Shown here piece by piece: positions 10,528-23,798 of a stretch of 64,000 nucleotides of DNA. This DNA is from Dactylonectria macrodidyma (Eukaryota; Ascomycota; Sordariomycetes; Hypocreales; Nectriaceae). The stretch is from the NCBI GenBank assembly GCA_020744425.1, contig JAGMUV010000018.1, positions 1,474,280 to 1,538,279 on the forward strand, written 5' to 3'. Each line of letters starts with the position of its first letter. Positions within the stretch are counted from its first letter, which is position 1. The notes beneath the pieces were generated by a model, which did no database searches, was not told the DNA's origin, and saw nothing but the letters and a program-made list of their open reading frames with translations. A program made the translations under genes and the position numbers.

Positions 10528-12558
10528 CTAGTAGTTCATACTCTCAAGAACCTTTGAGTCGCTTTCCTCCCATGGGAACTTTTGTTCAATCGATCGGATC
10601 AGCTTCTCGTGCTCAAGGGATCGCGGCTTGATCTGAGCCTTGAAGGGTTTAGGATGGCTGACGACTCCAGAGGTGAACTGGACGTTGGCATTAACCTCTT
10701 TCCCATCCTCAATACCCTTGCTAATGCTGAAAACTGCCAGAACCTGGGCAATAGTGAGGTATAGAGTGCTGTCGGCTAGGACGCGGCCCGGACAAATGCG
10801 GCGTCCGAAACCAAATACAAACTTGCCCGGATCTGGCGCTGGAACGTAGCCATCCTTTTCTAAGAATCGCTCTGGCTTGAACGACATGGGTTCGTCATAG
10901 ATTTCTGGGTCGTGTGTGAAGTGCCTAGAATGATGCAATATTAGAAACTCGTGCCAGGTGGCTTTGGCATAGTGGTTTTCTGGTATGAGGTACATACCAG
11001 ACGTTGGGAAATACCATGGAATCTTTCGGGATAAAGTATCCCTCACAGACATCATCCGCGGTGCTCGTATGAGGGAGGCCCATTGGTGCCACGGGATGCC
11101 AACGAAGAACTTCCTTAATCGTAGCCTCAATGTACGGCAAATTTGGACGATCCGAAGAATCCGGCAGTCGACCACTGCCAATAACACGGTCAATCTCTTC
11201 TTGTGCCTTTCGCTGAACCTCGGGAAACACTGTCATGGCTAAGAGGAAGCAAGCAAGCGCCGACACCGTCTGTCAAGAATTAGAGGCTTATTTCTTAGAC
11301 CAGACTTATTGACCAGTAAGGGAGACCCACGGTATCAGCTCCTGCTGTGTACAGCGACATGGCCGACCATTTGTTTGTGAACTTCTCCTCAGGAGTCGAA
11401 TCACCCGCCTCTAGCAGTCGGGAAAGAAAGGATGAATCGTCCTTTCCCTGTGCCATTTGATGTTTGACAAAAGCGTATGGCTTCTCGATGACATCGCTAA
11501 GCTCGGCTCTCCATTGTCGAGCGATTTTCTGGAAACAGGCTCCAGGGAACCATTCAGGAACATATCTCACTGCACCAGTAAGCCAATCGGTACGACAGCG
11601 TGCTACTTCCGCCGCAAAATGAGCAAGATACTTACAAAATGGCATCAAGTCGACCATGAAGGCCCCAGGAACACCGGCGCGTGCAAACTTATCCATCGCA
11701 TCGCCAGCAATGTCAATCAAGACATCGTTCTTGAACGGCTCCGCGGTATAGCCATAGGCGATTTTCAAGATGATTGTACCCACTTCCCTGTAGAAGTATG
11801 GCAAGTCAGTAATAGTGCCCTAGAAATGGACCATCCCGGGAGGGAGGTCAAACTGACTTCCTTATTTCGTTCACAAAGTTGTCCGGCTTCTCTAGGAGGT
11901 GCAGTAGAAAATGTCCAGCCTCAGCTTCTTGCAGCGTATTATACTGTGTCACCACTGCTTTGGAACCAATGATACGACTCATGTTCTTGCGGTATGTCCG
12001 GAAGCGATCGTTGTACTGGGAAAGCCCAAGAGAATTCTCCCAGCCCAGCCTGAAAGAAGATTGCGTTAGTCCATGTGCCAAATCCTTTGTGAAGCCGCCA
12101 TGTGACAGATGCCGAAGGGAGCCTGCTTGCTTCACGCGTACATTTCACCTGCGAAGATCTGCCTTGGTCTTGACGAATGCTTCACTGATCGCTTTTCAAG
12201 CAGCTCAAATGCGAGTTCCGCATCGTTAACGATGACCAAGGTTTGCCCCATCACCGTTACAGAGCTAATTGGACCTGTCGGCGCCAAGCGACACCATGCA
12301 TTAGTTGAAGAATCCTACTCAAATCGAGTCTCATCTAGACGAACCATAAAGTTCCTTGTGTTTCAGCCAGTGATGTGCCTCAAGCACGCCCGGCTTCGGC
12401 AAGTCGTTCAAGTTCCCAACCAATGGTAGTCCTTTGGGGCCGGGGGGTAGAGGACGGCAATTGGCATTCTTCAGCTTGCCCAGGATAGCATTGACAATGA
12501 ATACAGCAACGAGGCCAATGCCTAAGCTGAGAAGGAGCGTTGAGGGACCCATTTCCAT
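10528..12558 (-). CDS. Cytochrome P450 monooxygenase (OrdA-like class)
   Basis: Seven exons: 12558-12345, 12274-12142, 12049-11858, 11787-11636, 11569-11331, 11269-10998, 10924-10528. All phases match and give 532 aa. The N-terminus has a membrane anchor (LLLSLGIGLVAVFIVNAI) and a proline hinge (PLPPGPKGLPLVG). The I-helix motif is AGADTTVS, the K-helix is EVLR, and the PERF motif is FKPERF. The heme loop FGFGRRICPGR has Cys445 and keeps the FxxGxRxCxG signature. All elements needed for an ER-bound, reductase-dependent monooxygenase are present. The overall look resembles fungal P450s of the O-methylsterigmatocystin oxidoreductase type, often tied to secondary metabolism or xenobiotic oxidation. 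The substrate cannot be read from sequence and no backbone enzyme lies nearby. One donor (GTTCGT, intron 1) is weak but phase-correct. Confidence 0.9.
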
Positions 12559-14535
12559 CACAATTGAGGATGCAATGTAGATGAACTGTTAGAAATGAGG
12601 AAACCCAGACCCAGCTCAGTCGACATTAATTTGAAGACACAATGTTCCATCTGGTTAGCCCCGAACCCCCGCGGAAGCAACCCCCCCAGCTCCTTCTTCC
12701 CTGTTCGGGAAGAACGAATCAAGACTGATGCATTGTCACTGATTCGGCATCTTTTGGCACCTTGATTGTTCACATGTTGCAGCCAAAACCAAGGAAGGCT
12801 GAGGTTGATTCAAGCATTCATTATACTACATATGTGCACTGGCCATTGCACGTTACTTGTGCTCCTCACTCTCGTCCCCACTGCAGACTGCACACTGTCG
12901 TTTATCACTCAGAACAGCTGGCTGAGATTGGGGCACGAGTAGAGGGCGAGTAGATGGCCGCGCGGGGTCGAGCGAGGCCTGCCTGCGTCGTATTGCTGCT
13001 TTGATTCGGCAGCATATGCAAGCTTCAGGAGAATGCGATACCGGCATTCACTTGAACACGTTATCTAAGAAATTGGCAGGGATCTGATTCCTCATGGTTG
13101 CGTGCTACGCTATCTCACCGAGGATCCGCGAATCCTCTACCTCAGATTCCCACCGACGCGTCGAGTTTTGCGAGATGTCACAATTTTCGGCTCGTCGTTT
13201 TTATAAGTGCTTTTTTCGTGGGTAGCATTTGCGGCGTGGGTCGCCACCGTGTTCCCTGTCAGCTTCAACAAGCGAGGTACGGAGAAAAAGATCCGTCTTT
13301 TTCATTGTCCAATTAATCCCGCACCCCATAATAGCCCCCAGAATGACCCCCAGAATGGCATTCTGCAGTCAGATATCCTTGAGGTTGGTTCTGGTTCATC
13401 CGGTTGCTTACACGGGAGAGATCTCGGTTGCATCGGGGTCTCAGCTGAATAGATGAGATACTGAGATCATCTTGGCATTTCTTTCCCTTCCTTCTTTTGT
13501 GTTATGGTCTGAACCGTGTAATATGATCACACTATGGAATGTTCATAAAGCTGGCGACAGGTTTCTGATATTGGCTGCGCAATTAGGACACTTGGAGACC
13601 TTCCCCTCTACGGAGGCCAGCCAACCAGTCTGCTTTTCTGTGGAGCGGCGAATATCGGCGGTAGTCTTTCGTCTTCTTCAGTAGCTGCCTGATTGCCATC
13701 GCGTGCTTCTTATTGCTTTTGGCCGTTGAAACATCGCAGCTCTTAGCACGACGCTAGATTGCCCATTGAGCGCCCAAGTCGAGATGCACTGCAAAGGAGA
13801 GGTGAAGGTGGAGATGAAGCACACGAAACCACCAACAGAAAGCCTGCCGCGGCGTCTCGAGAAATCTTCATCATCCACTGTGGCGTCGACTCGAATGTGA
13901 CACCTCTCTTTAGGAGGTGGGTCAAATTCTGCAACGTCTCTCCGAAAGAGGATCTCATTCATGCATGCATGCACAAAAATTTCAGCTAAGCAACGGCGCC
14001 CTCAGAGTCGTACCTTGATTCGAGAATCACAAACGGACTCGTCGAGGTTTTAACGCATCAGAAATGATCAGTTAGTTCCAGAAAAAGCATTCAAAATCAC
14101 CGCTAGGCTTCAAACAATTCTTCTTGCCCATTGTGGAAGCAAACCCCGAGTCCCATGTAGCATTTTGCTGTTTTGCTCCCAATGTGCACAACGTATCCAT
14201 GGTCTATCCCTACATACGCATCATCATTGCCCAGGGATGCCATTCAAGCCACGTCGGACCTGTGTCGTGGGTCTTTCATTGGGTGGTTGAGCAGTCAGCG
14301 ATCTGCGGTCCGCCAGCCCCCATCTACATCCCACCCACGGCTTCCCAGATCTCGCCTTAGATCTGAAACAGGTTCGCATGAGTTAAATGTCGAAGTCTTT
14401 CCCATCCTTCTCATCATATTTTGCCTGCCCTTGAACAAGTCTTCGTTAATACTTTGCCGTTATTGTTCGCCAAGCAGATGGTTCGTTTGCTTTCAATACA
14501 TCTGCACCAAATTTGCTGGCACAATTACAACCATC
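12559..14535. other. Divergent intergenic region between P450 and CFEM receptor
   Basis: About 2 kb separating two genes transcribed away from each other, so both promoters lie here. No believable ORF. There is a short direct repeat CCCCAGAATG at 13336-13356, and a long CT-rich leader precedes the receptor ATG. Confidence 0.5.
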
Positions 14536-16345
14536 ATGCATTGGTACACTGCATTTGGCGCTTTTGCAATCTTATTGAGGAGTACACAGGCCCAAGACGA
14601 TCTCATGTCTTCGCTCCCCGAGTGCGCTGTGAGTTTCCCTGCATCCTATGCGCTGACATCAGGTAATTTTTATCAAGATACTGACACTCTTTTACTCCAA
14701 GGCCCAATGCTTTGAGCAGAGTGTTTCGACTTCGTCTTGTTCCCCTTCAGATATTCCATGTCTTTGTCTCGATACGACTTTCCAAGGCGTCGCACAAGGC
14801 TGTCAGGCTCTGAACTGCACCGTCAAAGAAATCTTAAGTATGTCCACCCTTCTAACCACATATTGTGATATTTTGAACCCATTCCGAGCTAGAATTTGTC
14901 AACTAATCTGAGCTCAGTATCCACAAATGCCACGCTAGCAGCGTGCGGCGTCCCTCCCGGCAATCAATCGGCCACCATCATTGCCATCCCAGCAGCATTC
15001 GGCTCACTTGCGATTCTAATGGTTCTGGTTCGCATTTTCGGCCGAATGTGGATTACGAAAATCGATCTGGATTGGGATGACTACTTAATAGTAGCGGCAA
15101 TGGTGAGGAATAGCATGACATCCCCCGATCTCTTCGGCTGTGATGTGTTGCTAACGTCTTGCTGCCCAGGCATTCGCCTCAGTTTTGAATTTTGTATGCT
15201 TTCCCAGCAAGTTTCACCACACCATACTCCTCTTGGTATCGCGTCACATCACTGACCTTGGATCTAGTGGCCTATCATGGAATGGGCAAGGACTTTTGGG
15301 CAATATCGTTCCCTAACATCGACATGACTTTGAAGGTAAGTAACGAATAATAGAAGTTAGTACGCTAACGTAGGCTAACACTATATCAAGCTTCTCTATG
15401 TTGCCGAAATATTCTACATGGTCGCAGAAATGCTCGTTCAAATGTCCCTCCTAGCTTTCTATGTCCGAGTCTTCCCGGGAGCCTCCGTTTTCGTCAGAAG
15501 GAGCTCTTGGGTTCTATTGGGCATCGTTGGATGTTTTGGTGTCGCGAATACATGTGCAATGATCTTCCAGTGCACTCCGGTACCATTTTTCTGGACTGGA
15601 TGGGCTGGTGAGACTGCTGGAACGTGTATTGACATCAACCTCTTCTCCTGGATCCGCGCAGCCATCGAAATTGCCATCGACGTAGCAATCATCTCGTTGC
15701 CACTACCAAGCGTCATCAAACTGCAAATGAACTGGAAAAAAAAGCTGCAGGTTATTCTGATGTTTATTGTTGGATTTGTGTATGTTGAATACCCTCTCTT
15801 CACGTCATAATACCAAGCGGCCCAGAGGACCAAAGATCAGGTTTTTATTTCGCTGAACCGCTGCTAACGATAATCTAGGATTACGATCGTCAGTATTTTA
15901 CGACTTCAATCGCTTATTCAGTTCTCGAAGACCTCAAACCCGACATGTAAGTCTCCCGTTTCCATGTGTTATTATGTGACCAGGTAACTAATGGGTTCCT
16001 TTCACAGACGACAACTCGCCAGCAATCTACTGGAGTGTCCTCGAATGCGACATGTTCATAATTTGCGCCTGTATGCCCGCCATTCGTTCAGTTCTCTCGA
16101 GACTGGCGCCTGAGTTCTTCGGCACAAACCCGAAAATGAGTTATCCATCGACAGACGGATATTACCGCCACCAAGGCTCCAAGGACGAGTCTCGACAGCA
16201 GCAGGACAGCCACCGAATGAACAGCCTCAGCGAGCCAAGGAAGATAGTGAGGAGCGTCAACGTGGATGTCAGTCGCGAGCAGATGACTGCATCTGATGAG
16301 GAACTTGTTTACCCTCCGCGACACTACTATCTATCTGAGAGATGA
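14536..16345 (+). CDS. CFEM-domain Pth11-type seven-transmembrane receptor (frame fault at intron 4)
   Basis: Deduced exons: 14536-14628, 14702-14837, 14918-15102, 15170-15193, 15268-15335, 15391-15779, 15879-15946, 16008-16345; about 433 aa. A signal peptide (ending STQAQ) is followed by a Cys-rich CFEM domain (ECA, AQC, SSC, IPCLC, GC, NC). A rhodopsin-like 7TM region follows, with VAYHGMGKDFW and CAMIFQCTPVPFFW typical of Pth11-like proteins. The cytoplasmic tail is Gln/Ser/Arg-rich. Such receptors sit in the plasma membrane and in Magnaporthe Pth11 senses surface cues. Oddity: exons 4 and 5 cannot be joined in frame with a GT-AG intron. TTT|GTATGC to CTAG|TGGCC is one base short, as if one G was lost at the donor. 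This may be a real frameshift, a sequencing error or unusual splicing. Confidence 0.8.
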
Positions 16346-17680
16346 GAGGGGCTGACGGCCACTGCCCTGTACTTGAGAACTGGATATCATAGAGAACATT
16401 GACAAACTAGTACTGCAGACTGTACCGTTGTATTCACTACATCCTAGAAATACCTTAAAGCAATATAGTCAAAGAATGCGTTTTATTACATATCAATGTG
16501 AAAGGGAGAGTACGAAGAAGTTTGACCTAAAATTGAACCAACAGCAAACAGCCTGCCAAATTTGGAGATCCGCTTAAAGGATGTCGCCATCCTCTTGATA
16601 ACCCGCGCCTACTTTAGATCATGTTGTTCACAAGGAGCTAACCATGCATCGCCGTGTCAGCAGAGGCAAGGCGGTGTGTCCTGGATTTCAGTTCACTCCT
16701 AAGAGTAAGAACACAGATCCGGCATGTCATTATGCTTCTCGTAAGCTGTAAATTTCCCTAAGAGGACGGCAAGGGAAATATTATCTCCTGTTTTCTTGCG
16801 AGCACACCTTTCAACGTCCATCTATTCCTGCTTAGCCTTCCCACATGACAGGCAGAGATTAATTTGATACATCACCCCACGAGTCCCCGCAATGCGATAC
16901 CCGGGTGTTTTCAATTCGCAGTAGTTCAAAAGAGGTCCCTATGTATAGTTAGACATCAAGCATATTTGATGACCAAGACACGGAACACAGGTCGCATGCA
17001 CTCCAACAAAGTAGTAAATACATTCGGAAAGAAAGAACGACTCTTATCCGTGACTTCGCTCAGTATTCCTGACAGTTGCTTACAAATAATCGCCATATTA
17101 TCACATATGTAGACAACATGTCTCGGCATGATTGATGATTATAACCAATAGGCGGTGGATTCGCAGCCCTGCCATTTTCAGTATTCCCATGCTTCCTACG
17201 AGTTCGTTACAGGACTTCGGTTATGGGTATGCATCCAGTGTTCCGATTCATGCCGCATTTGTCCTCACTGCCACTGCCAATGTTTGTTGTCTGATGTCAT
17301 CCAACCAGTGCTATTGGAACTAGATCGCACAAGGGCTTACTTGCGTTATTAGTGCCACATCCAAGCCCAGTCAATCGAAACTTTTCACCAGCACAAGTTC
17401 CTGCCATCACGCATGCAGTTAGCTACTCTGTCAGCAGGCATACACTATTCTCCGCTTGCGGAGTAGTACGGATTACTTTTTCGTTTCCTCATATTGGCTG
17501 ACGAAAAACGTGGCTAATCAGAGTGGGCCGGTTGTACCTTGTCAGGTTGTCTCGTTCAGGGTGATCCAAGTTCCGATTTGCGATGCTTCGTTTAAACCCT
17601 CGCTCTCTCACTCCCATGGAGGGGCAATCGTTGCTTACTCAAATCAATTCCTCTCTCTGTTTCCGCGCCACTCGCACACA
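16346..17680. other. Intergenic, nothing recognised
   Basis: About 1.3 kb between the CFEM receptor and the second P450, both on the plus strand. It holds the receptor 3' flank and the P450 promoter, with a CT-rich tract at about 17600-17670 just before the ATG. No credible ORF. Confidence 0.5.
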
Positions 17681-19496
17681 ATGGCATTTTTCCACGATCT
17701 TGCCCAGGACGCAAGCGCAAGGCCAACTTTCGTAATTGCATGGACCGGTATCACACTGCTAGCTTCTCATTTCATCTATCGTTTCTGTCGGCATCGTCAG
17801 TCCTACAATGGCAAGGTACATCAAACCCTCATCCGTGTCATCGCAAACGCGCAGAAAAAAAGTCTGACTCTTCCACTAGCGTGGACCTCCTCACAGCTTC
17901 GTGTTGGGGCACCTCAAGGTTCTAGGGGAGGTCGCGTCAACGATGCCTCCTAACATGCACCCACAGGCCATCTATACAGAGATCGCTAGGAAGTACAACT
18001 TGGACGGCATTTTTTACCTCGACTTGTGGCCAGTTGCCGATCCTCAAGTCGTCTTGACTGACCCCAACCTTCTCGACCAAGTCTCGATCTTCAAACCTCT
18101 TCCAATCCACCCTATGGCAGAGGATTTCATGGCAAGGATCATTGGTCCGAACGTCATTGCAACAGCTAATGGAGCTCTGTGGAAAAAGCTCCACAACTCC
18201 ATATCACCGGCATTCTCTTGGTCCAATATTCGCGGCCTCACAGCGACGATTGTGGAAGAATGCACCCTTTTCCGCCGTGCATTAGATGAATACGCCAAGA
18301 CTGGTCAAGTTTTTTCGATGGAAGATTCCTCAGCTAGATTGATTTTTGACGTTATTGCAAGGACTGTCTTCGACTTTCGCCTGTATGCTCAAAGCAAGGG
18401 TAGTCCGTATTTGGACGACTTTAAAGATCTGATCAAACTCGCTGAGAGTAACACAGACTTCTCCCTAGCGTTTAATCCAGTGGCGCAGACAAAGCTTTGG
18501 TTCAAGAGGCGCCGTATCAATGCTAGGCTCGACGCATCGATTCTGTCGCAGATCCAGGAACGTATTGAACATCTGATTGCAGAAGGCAAAGTACCATCGA
18601 GAACAAGCTGGAATAGTATTTTGGACCTTATGCTTCGAGAGCATATTCAAAATCATCAGAAAGAGACTCCCGGAATTGCTTCCTCACCTTTGGATACAAT
18701 AGAGACAAAAATCCTGGTCACAAAGTAAGCTCATAATCATGTACTTTCCGTATCCACCGTACTAAAACCCTCAGCGTCAAAGCTATGCTCCTAGGTGGCC
18801 ACGGAACGACGACCGATACGCTATGCGTAAGTTTTCTTCTCTTCGGAGCCTCGTAATCAATGTGCTCACTATCCTTAGTACATCTATTTGCTGTTGTCCA
18901 AATCCCCGGAAGTGGTTGATAAACTCATTCAGGAACACCAAACTGTCTTCGGTCTTGAGTTTGACGCAACAGTGGAGATGCTACAAAACGCCCCTGAATT
19001 GCTTCAGGAGCTACCATACACAGAAGCGGTAATCAAGGAAACACTACGGCTATTCCCAGTTGGCTTCGGTGTCCGGGAGGCAGCTCATGGCGCAATTCTT
19101 GAGTATCAAGGTAATGTTTTTCCCATTGACAATCAAGCTATCGTCTTGAATGGCCATGACTTGCACTACAACGCAAATTTCTTCCATGACCCAACCAAGT
19201 TCCTGCCAGAACGATGGATAGACTCGGATAACACGATCCCACGCTCTTATTTTCGGACATTTGGTCGTGGCCCTCGTGCCTGTTTAGGGATGAACCTCGC
19301 GCAGAACGAGCTAAAAATTATTCTTCTTATGACAATCAGGGATTACGACTTTGTATACGCAGATCAAATCCCTAACGCCACCGCAAGAACTTCATTTACC
19401 AATTTGGATACACTGTTTGGCGACGTTGTGTTTCAAGAGCTTGCAATGGAAGCTAAACCACGAGGAGGCATGATGATGAAGGTTCAGAAGCGATAA
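17681..19496 (+). CDS. Cytochrome P450 monooxygenase, StcS-like architecture
   Basis: Four exons: 17681-17815, 17880-18724, 18775-18826, 18879-19496; phases agree and give 549 aa. The N-terminus has a hydrophobic anchor (WTGITLLASHFIYRF) and the hinge RGPPHSFVLGHLKVLG. The latter is created by intron 1, which fixes its acceptor at 17879. The I-helix is LGGHGTTTDTL, the K-helix ETLR is at 398-401, and the heme loop FGRGPRACLG has Cys479. It is complete and plausibly functional. GGHGTTTDT and RGPRACLG are usual in a fungal P450 class that includes sterigmatocystin-pathway StcS, but family membership does not define the substrate. No signal peptide cleavage is expected; it should be an ER-anchored enzyme. 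Confidence 0.9.
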
Positions 19497-20441
19497 GGCT
19501 ACATGGAAACTAGAGAACCTCTTTGATATATACATACAGAGCTTCATCTTCCAGCTTACGTCAGCTTCTGTTGTACTTTTTGTACGTACTGTTTCATTAG
19601 TGCCGAATATTGAGTTGGTCAAATTTCATTCCAGAAAGAGGATGATATCCTTTCCGTGGGCTGGGGGGTTTCCATAGAATAGACCCATGAATTACTCTTA
19701 GAGTGGATTGATATGGTAAAAAAACGCCACGCATTTTTATATGAGAGAACTTTGATAACCCAAAGGTGGGACAAGGTAGAAACGCTTTCTACTAGCTGGT
19801 AGCTAGGTGTTCAGTTGGGTTGATAGCATGTTTCCGCCTCTATTTATCAGAACGAGTCTCAAGACCTCTTGCACGGCGATTCATGTAGTAACTAACATAC
19901 ATGGTTAATCTCAGTAAATCCAGGTGTGTCTGGTAGGTGAAGGAAGTAAATTCGAACGGTCGCATGGGAATGGGACTGTTACGAAAACAATCTCATCCAC
20001 CCAAACCACCGTGGTCACTGATGAACAAAGACCAACGGGATCAGGACCTCAATATTTCAGATCCACGGTCCCCAAAATATTCTATAAAAAACCATTAAAT
20101 TGACTTCACATAACCAGTTCAACTACTTCGCCACCGATTTCTTAATTCCTTTGCAATCGACCTTGTTTTATATCATCTATTATTGCTCATATTTCCCTAC
20201 AGCTCTCCATTGGTGGGTCATATGATATGATGATATGACAAATGAGAAGGGTCCGGCTGAATGCAACCTTGTCACGGGCATGTTATTGCCAAGAAGCCAG
20301 CATCAGCCCATCGCTTGCAGCACGTGGCGGGAAATTAAATTAAATATTCAGTCCGAGTACAGTTTGTTTACGAGCAAGTCATCCTATTCTTCACTTTCCC
20401 CATACACTGAGCGAAAATGGTTCACTCGTAGCATATCATAG
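19497..20441. other. Intergenic, nothing recognised
   Basis: P450 3' flank and upstream region of the DUF7136-like gene. A TATGATATGATGATATGACA repeat-like stretch lies near 20219-20239. No ORF is worth calling. Confidence 0.45.
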
Positions 20442-21266
20442 CGGCATCTAACGCTATCCTCGCCATATTCACTCCTGTCATTCCTCCTGTGCGTGGAAAC
20501 TCGAATTGACGGCTTGAGAACCCACTTCGAAATGGATGTCACCTTTCCTCGCAATGAGGCGTACAGGCCGTCCGAAGTCTTCCCCATTTCACTTGCTGTG
20601 CAGGACTACACGGAGCTATGGGAATTAGGCAACTTCACCTTTATCTGGACAATCATGCCATATAGCTCAGGGCGCATTCGGGGGGGCATAATCCACGACC
20701 GTGGCTATTTCCATCTCCAGAAGCCTCGTGAGGTCGGTAAACCCGGGATTCTGGTCGCCAACACCAACGTGTCAGACTGGATCGTGCGTAAAAGTTACGG
20801 CGAACAGTACATGTTACAATGGCATATCCTTTGGAATATTGTCGAGGACTGCGGGCAGGAAGATTCAAAGGTCTTCGGAAATCTCATGTTTTCTATCCAG
20901 ACTGGGGGTGAAGCTGTGCACAGCCCCAACGGAACAGCAAACGGGAAGAACATTGGTGTGCTTGATGTGCCTGCATGCCCTGTCTTGGGATCGGTTGTGG
21001 ACATCGCGGGAAATTCCACAGCGCCATCTTGTCCAGTGGTACACGACAAGGACGCCCTCGCGGCTGAGGGGACTCTTTGCTCAGTCAAGATTGACAAAGC
21101 CATCAAAACCAGCATCTCAAGCCTGGCTGCGAGCTCAACCACATCCTCCCTTCTAGCAACTGCTGTCACTACCGCACTAGAGCCCACTGAGACAGATGCT
21201 TCTTCTCTCAATCATCCCAGGCTTTGGTGTATGTTGCGATTGCAGCTATATGGCTCTTCTTTATGA
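20442..21266 (+). pseudogene. DUF7136-like cell-surface protein, apparently degraded at both ends
   Basis: The open frame encodes VTFPRNEAYRPSEVFPISL, typical of the fungal DUF7136 family (secreted, often GPI-anchored, function unknown). Conserved cysteines (EDCGQ, VPACPV, APSCPV, GTLCSV) and a Ser/Thr-rich C-terminal linker follow. The frame lacks an ATG at a sensible place: a signal-like stretch LLSFLLCVETR sits just upstream but opens only after a TAG at 20439. The nearest ATG (20417) is in another frame and hits a stop after four codons. At the C-terminus the frame ends in HPRLWCMLRLQL. Shifting one base reveals a hydrophobic tail (LVYVAIAAIWLFF) that looks like a lost GPI signal. Two frame faults suggest a pseudogene. 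An unseen 5' exon remains possible. Confidence 0.55.
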
Positions 21267-23089
21267 AATTAATGTGAAGTGGTTGAGAATAATTTGCGTT
21301 CTGCGAAGGTTCCTCGAGCACCCATGCACAAACTCCCCTTTTCTTTTTTTTTTGGGGGGGGGGTTACAAAATTTGTTATCTTTTCCTCTCCAGGTTACAC
21401 GATTTTGGTTATGAAGTGCACGTGGTAGCAATGACTAGGTGGTCTCGGGACTACCTTACCCTAGTGAAGTTGGGCTGAATAGAATGTGAGATGATGTAAC
21501 TATAGCCCAGAACATGAGTCGCACACTTCGGGGAGACAAGGAAGTTATCAAGTCACCCAAGTACAGCCTCATCTACTTCGCTGTATGTCCCCCCTACTAT
21601 TACATCACATTCCTTAGACCTTGAGATGGACTGCAAACGACTACTTGACGTGATTAACTTCCCTGGGGGGATGAGTGCCCATATCCATTTGCTCTCTGAG
21701 GAGCTCCTCAATGCCAAGGGGGTGGACTGAAAGAGAGTGGCGCCTGTAAGATTCCAACCCCCTCCGGTGATAGCTCAACGTTGCTCCCCCATAACACTTC
21801 GTTTTGCAAAATTGTTGGGCATGGAGACGATTATGACTGGTAATCATGCCTACGTTGTGCGACGAGAAATGATCTGTATAGTGCTCGACGTAGCCATGCA
21901 AATAGGAGAATCACAATGCAAATGACAAGGGCCACCTTGATCCATATTCAGTACCCACCAAGACGCGTTGGGCACATTCTGCTGGTCGATTAATTTATAC
22001 TAACATACGACACAGCATGACCAAGGCAGTGTTCTACCTTTGAGGAGGTCACGCCGCCATTGATTGGTCCTTGCCTAATAGTAGAGAAAGGAACAGGAAG
22101 ACAAGGGTGCAGCATCTCGTCAACATCCAAGAGAGACCAAGTCTGCTGATGGGAGACCCTTGACGTTATCATTTTTCTTCAAAAGATCAATGGAAATCAT
22201 TAGGAGAAATTTATGAAAGTTAACGACGGGTGGTAGAAGTAATCAAACCCTTCTGAAATATTCAACCATCAATACCTCGCGTATTTGATCGGATTCCCCA
22301 TGTCAACGACCAAGAGCGGGAAATTGATGCCGAATTATCAGAAGAAGAGATCTTTATAATGGACATTAAGTGGCTGTTCGGTTCAAAATGAAATCGAACA
22401 ACAATAGAAAGCCAGAGAAAACGCATTTGTCTCACAGCCCACCATCAATCAAGGCCTCACGCACCACGACCACTATCAACCCGACGACTAGATAAACGTT
22501 GTACAGAGCTAAGCATCTCAAGACTTTCAGTTTATCCGGAACTTATTGCTTTCGACAATGCGACGTCCAAATTGATAATGAGGAACAGATTGACGGCTGT
22601 CACCTAACGCGAACCGTTGACCTCCTCGTTGAACCCGTGATGGCTTCCTCATGAAAAAGACCCCGCCATCCCAAGTATTAGACTACCAGTCTCCCAAGTT
22701 CTAGTAACACTTGTGCTGGGCCAAGTGAATTATCTAATCAATTTGGGCAATCCGCTTGCCGTTTTGGGCAGCGTCCCAATGCAAATCATTGGATTGGGTA
22801 TCTTCGTCCCCTCCTTGGATGCCGCACAATCATCGTTCCAAGTCTATGCGCAAGCCAAAATCAAGCGAAGCTTGTGGATTGTAAATCAGATAAAGCGCCG
22901 GTGATTTATAAGCGAAAATTGGAAGCTCATTGCATCCAAAAGTGTGTATAAATGATACTATGTGGCAGTGTGGACCCAGCTCCCAATTGCTCCATTTGCA
23001 GACATCTTTCAGGATCGCGGTCTGAGACGCATCGTGCTATTTTTGCCGGGTTTATCAACCTACCTTGACTTATTATTGACCAACTTGCA
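21267..23089. other. Long intergenic region, no gene recognised
   Basis: About 1.8 kb. A T-run followed by a G-run (21344-21363) is the only striking motif. The 63-codon ORF at 22713 and others look random. The last 200 bp are probably the promoter of the NmrA-like gene. Confidence 0.5.
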
Positions 23090-23757
23090 ATGTCAACCCA
23101 AAAATTGGTGACTGTCTACGGGGCCACTGGCGCCAAAGGCAGGAGTGTTGTGCGTTCTCTTCTGCGCGATCAATCCGGCATCTTTCAAGTACGGGCTATC
23201 TCACGGAATCCCGACTCGGAATCAGCTAGAGCACTCGCGACTGCTGGTGCAGAGGTAGTCAAAGCTGATGGATTCAAAAAAGAAGAATTGGTCAATGCAT
23301 TTGCTGGAAGTTGGGGCGTCTTTGTCAATACCAATTCAGATGACCCTGTAAGTGTTTCAATGCCCAAGTGCTCAATTGCTCTATGTTGAACATTGATCTC
23401 TTCTCTAGGCTGTTGGACAGAAGAATGGCCCCAGTGAGACAGACATTGGAAAGGGCGTTATTGATGCCGCCGTGAAAGCCGGCGTCAAGTATCTTGTCTA
23501 CAGCGGCCTGGCATCTGCATCTAACGTTACCAATGGTGAAGTTCCTATTGAATGCTTCGACGGTATGTCAAACATCTCCATATATTCACTTGACTTGGTA
23601 TTTCACGTCCTAGGCATGCTTGGATCATGTCTGACCAGCCATGTAGAGAAGCACGCCATTGCTGAGTACGCCAGGTCCAAACCCTCTTTGAGCAGCGTCG
23701 TGGTTATCAGTCCAGTCTGGTATATGGAGAACTTCCTGGACAAAGAAATCGCCACTA

Positions 23758-23798
23758 AGTCGCCCACCCTAGTTATGGCCCACCCCTGGCTTTGGCCC
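23758..23798 (+). repeat. Left terminal inverted repeat of Fot1-type element
   Basis: Starts AGTCGCCCACCCTAGTTATG directly after the TA duplication. It pairs with 25657-25697 over 41 bases with one mismatch (A versus T at base 18). Confidence 0.93.

Noticed and set aside
19940..19965. Possible tRNA B-box (GTAAATTCGAACGG)
   Set aside because: No matching A-box, acceptor stem or cloverleaf could be folded around it.
21341..21363. T-run followed by G-run as a regulatory element
   Set aside because: Most simply a slippage-prone homopolymer or a sequencing-sensitive site; nothing around it supports a function.
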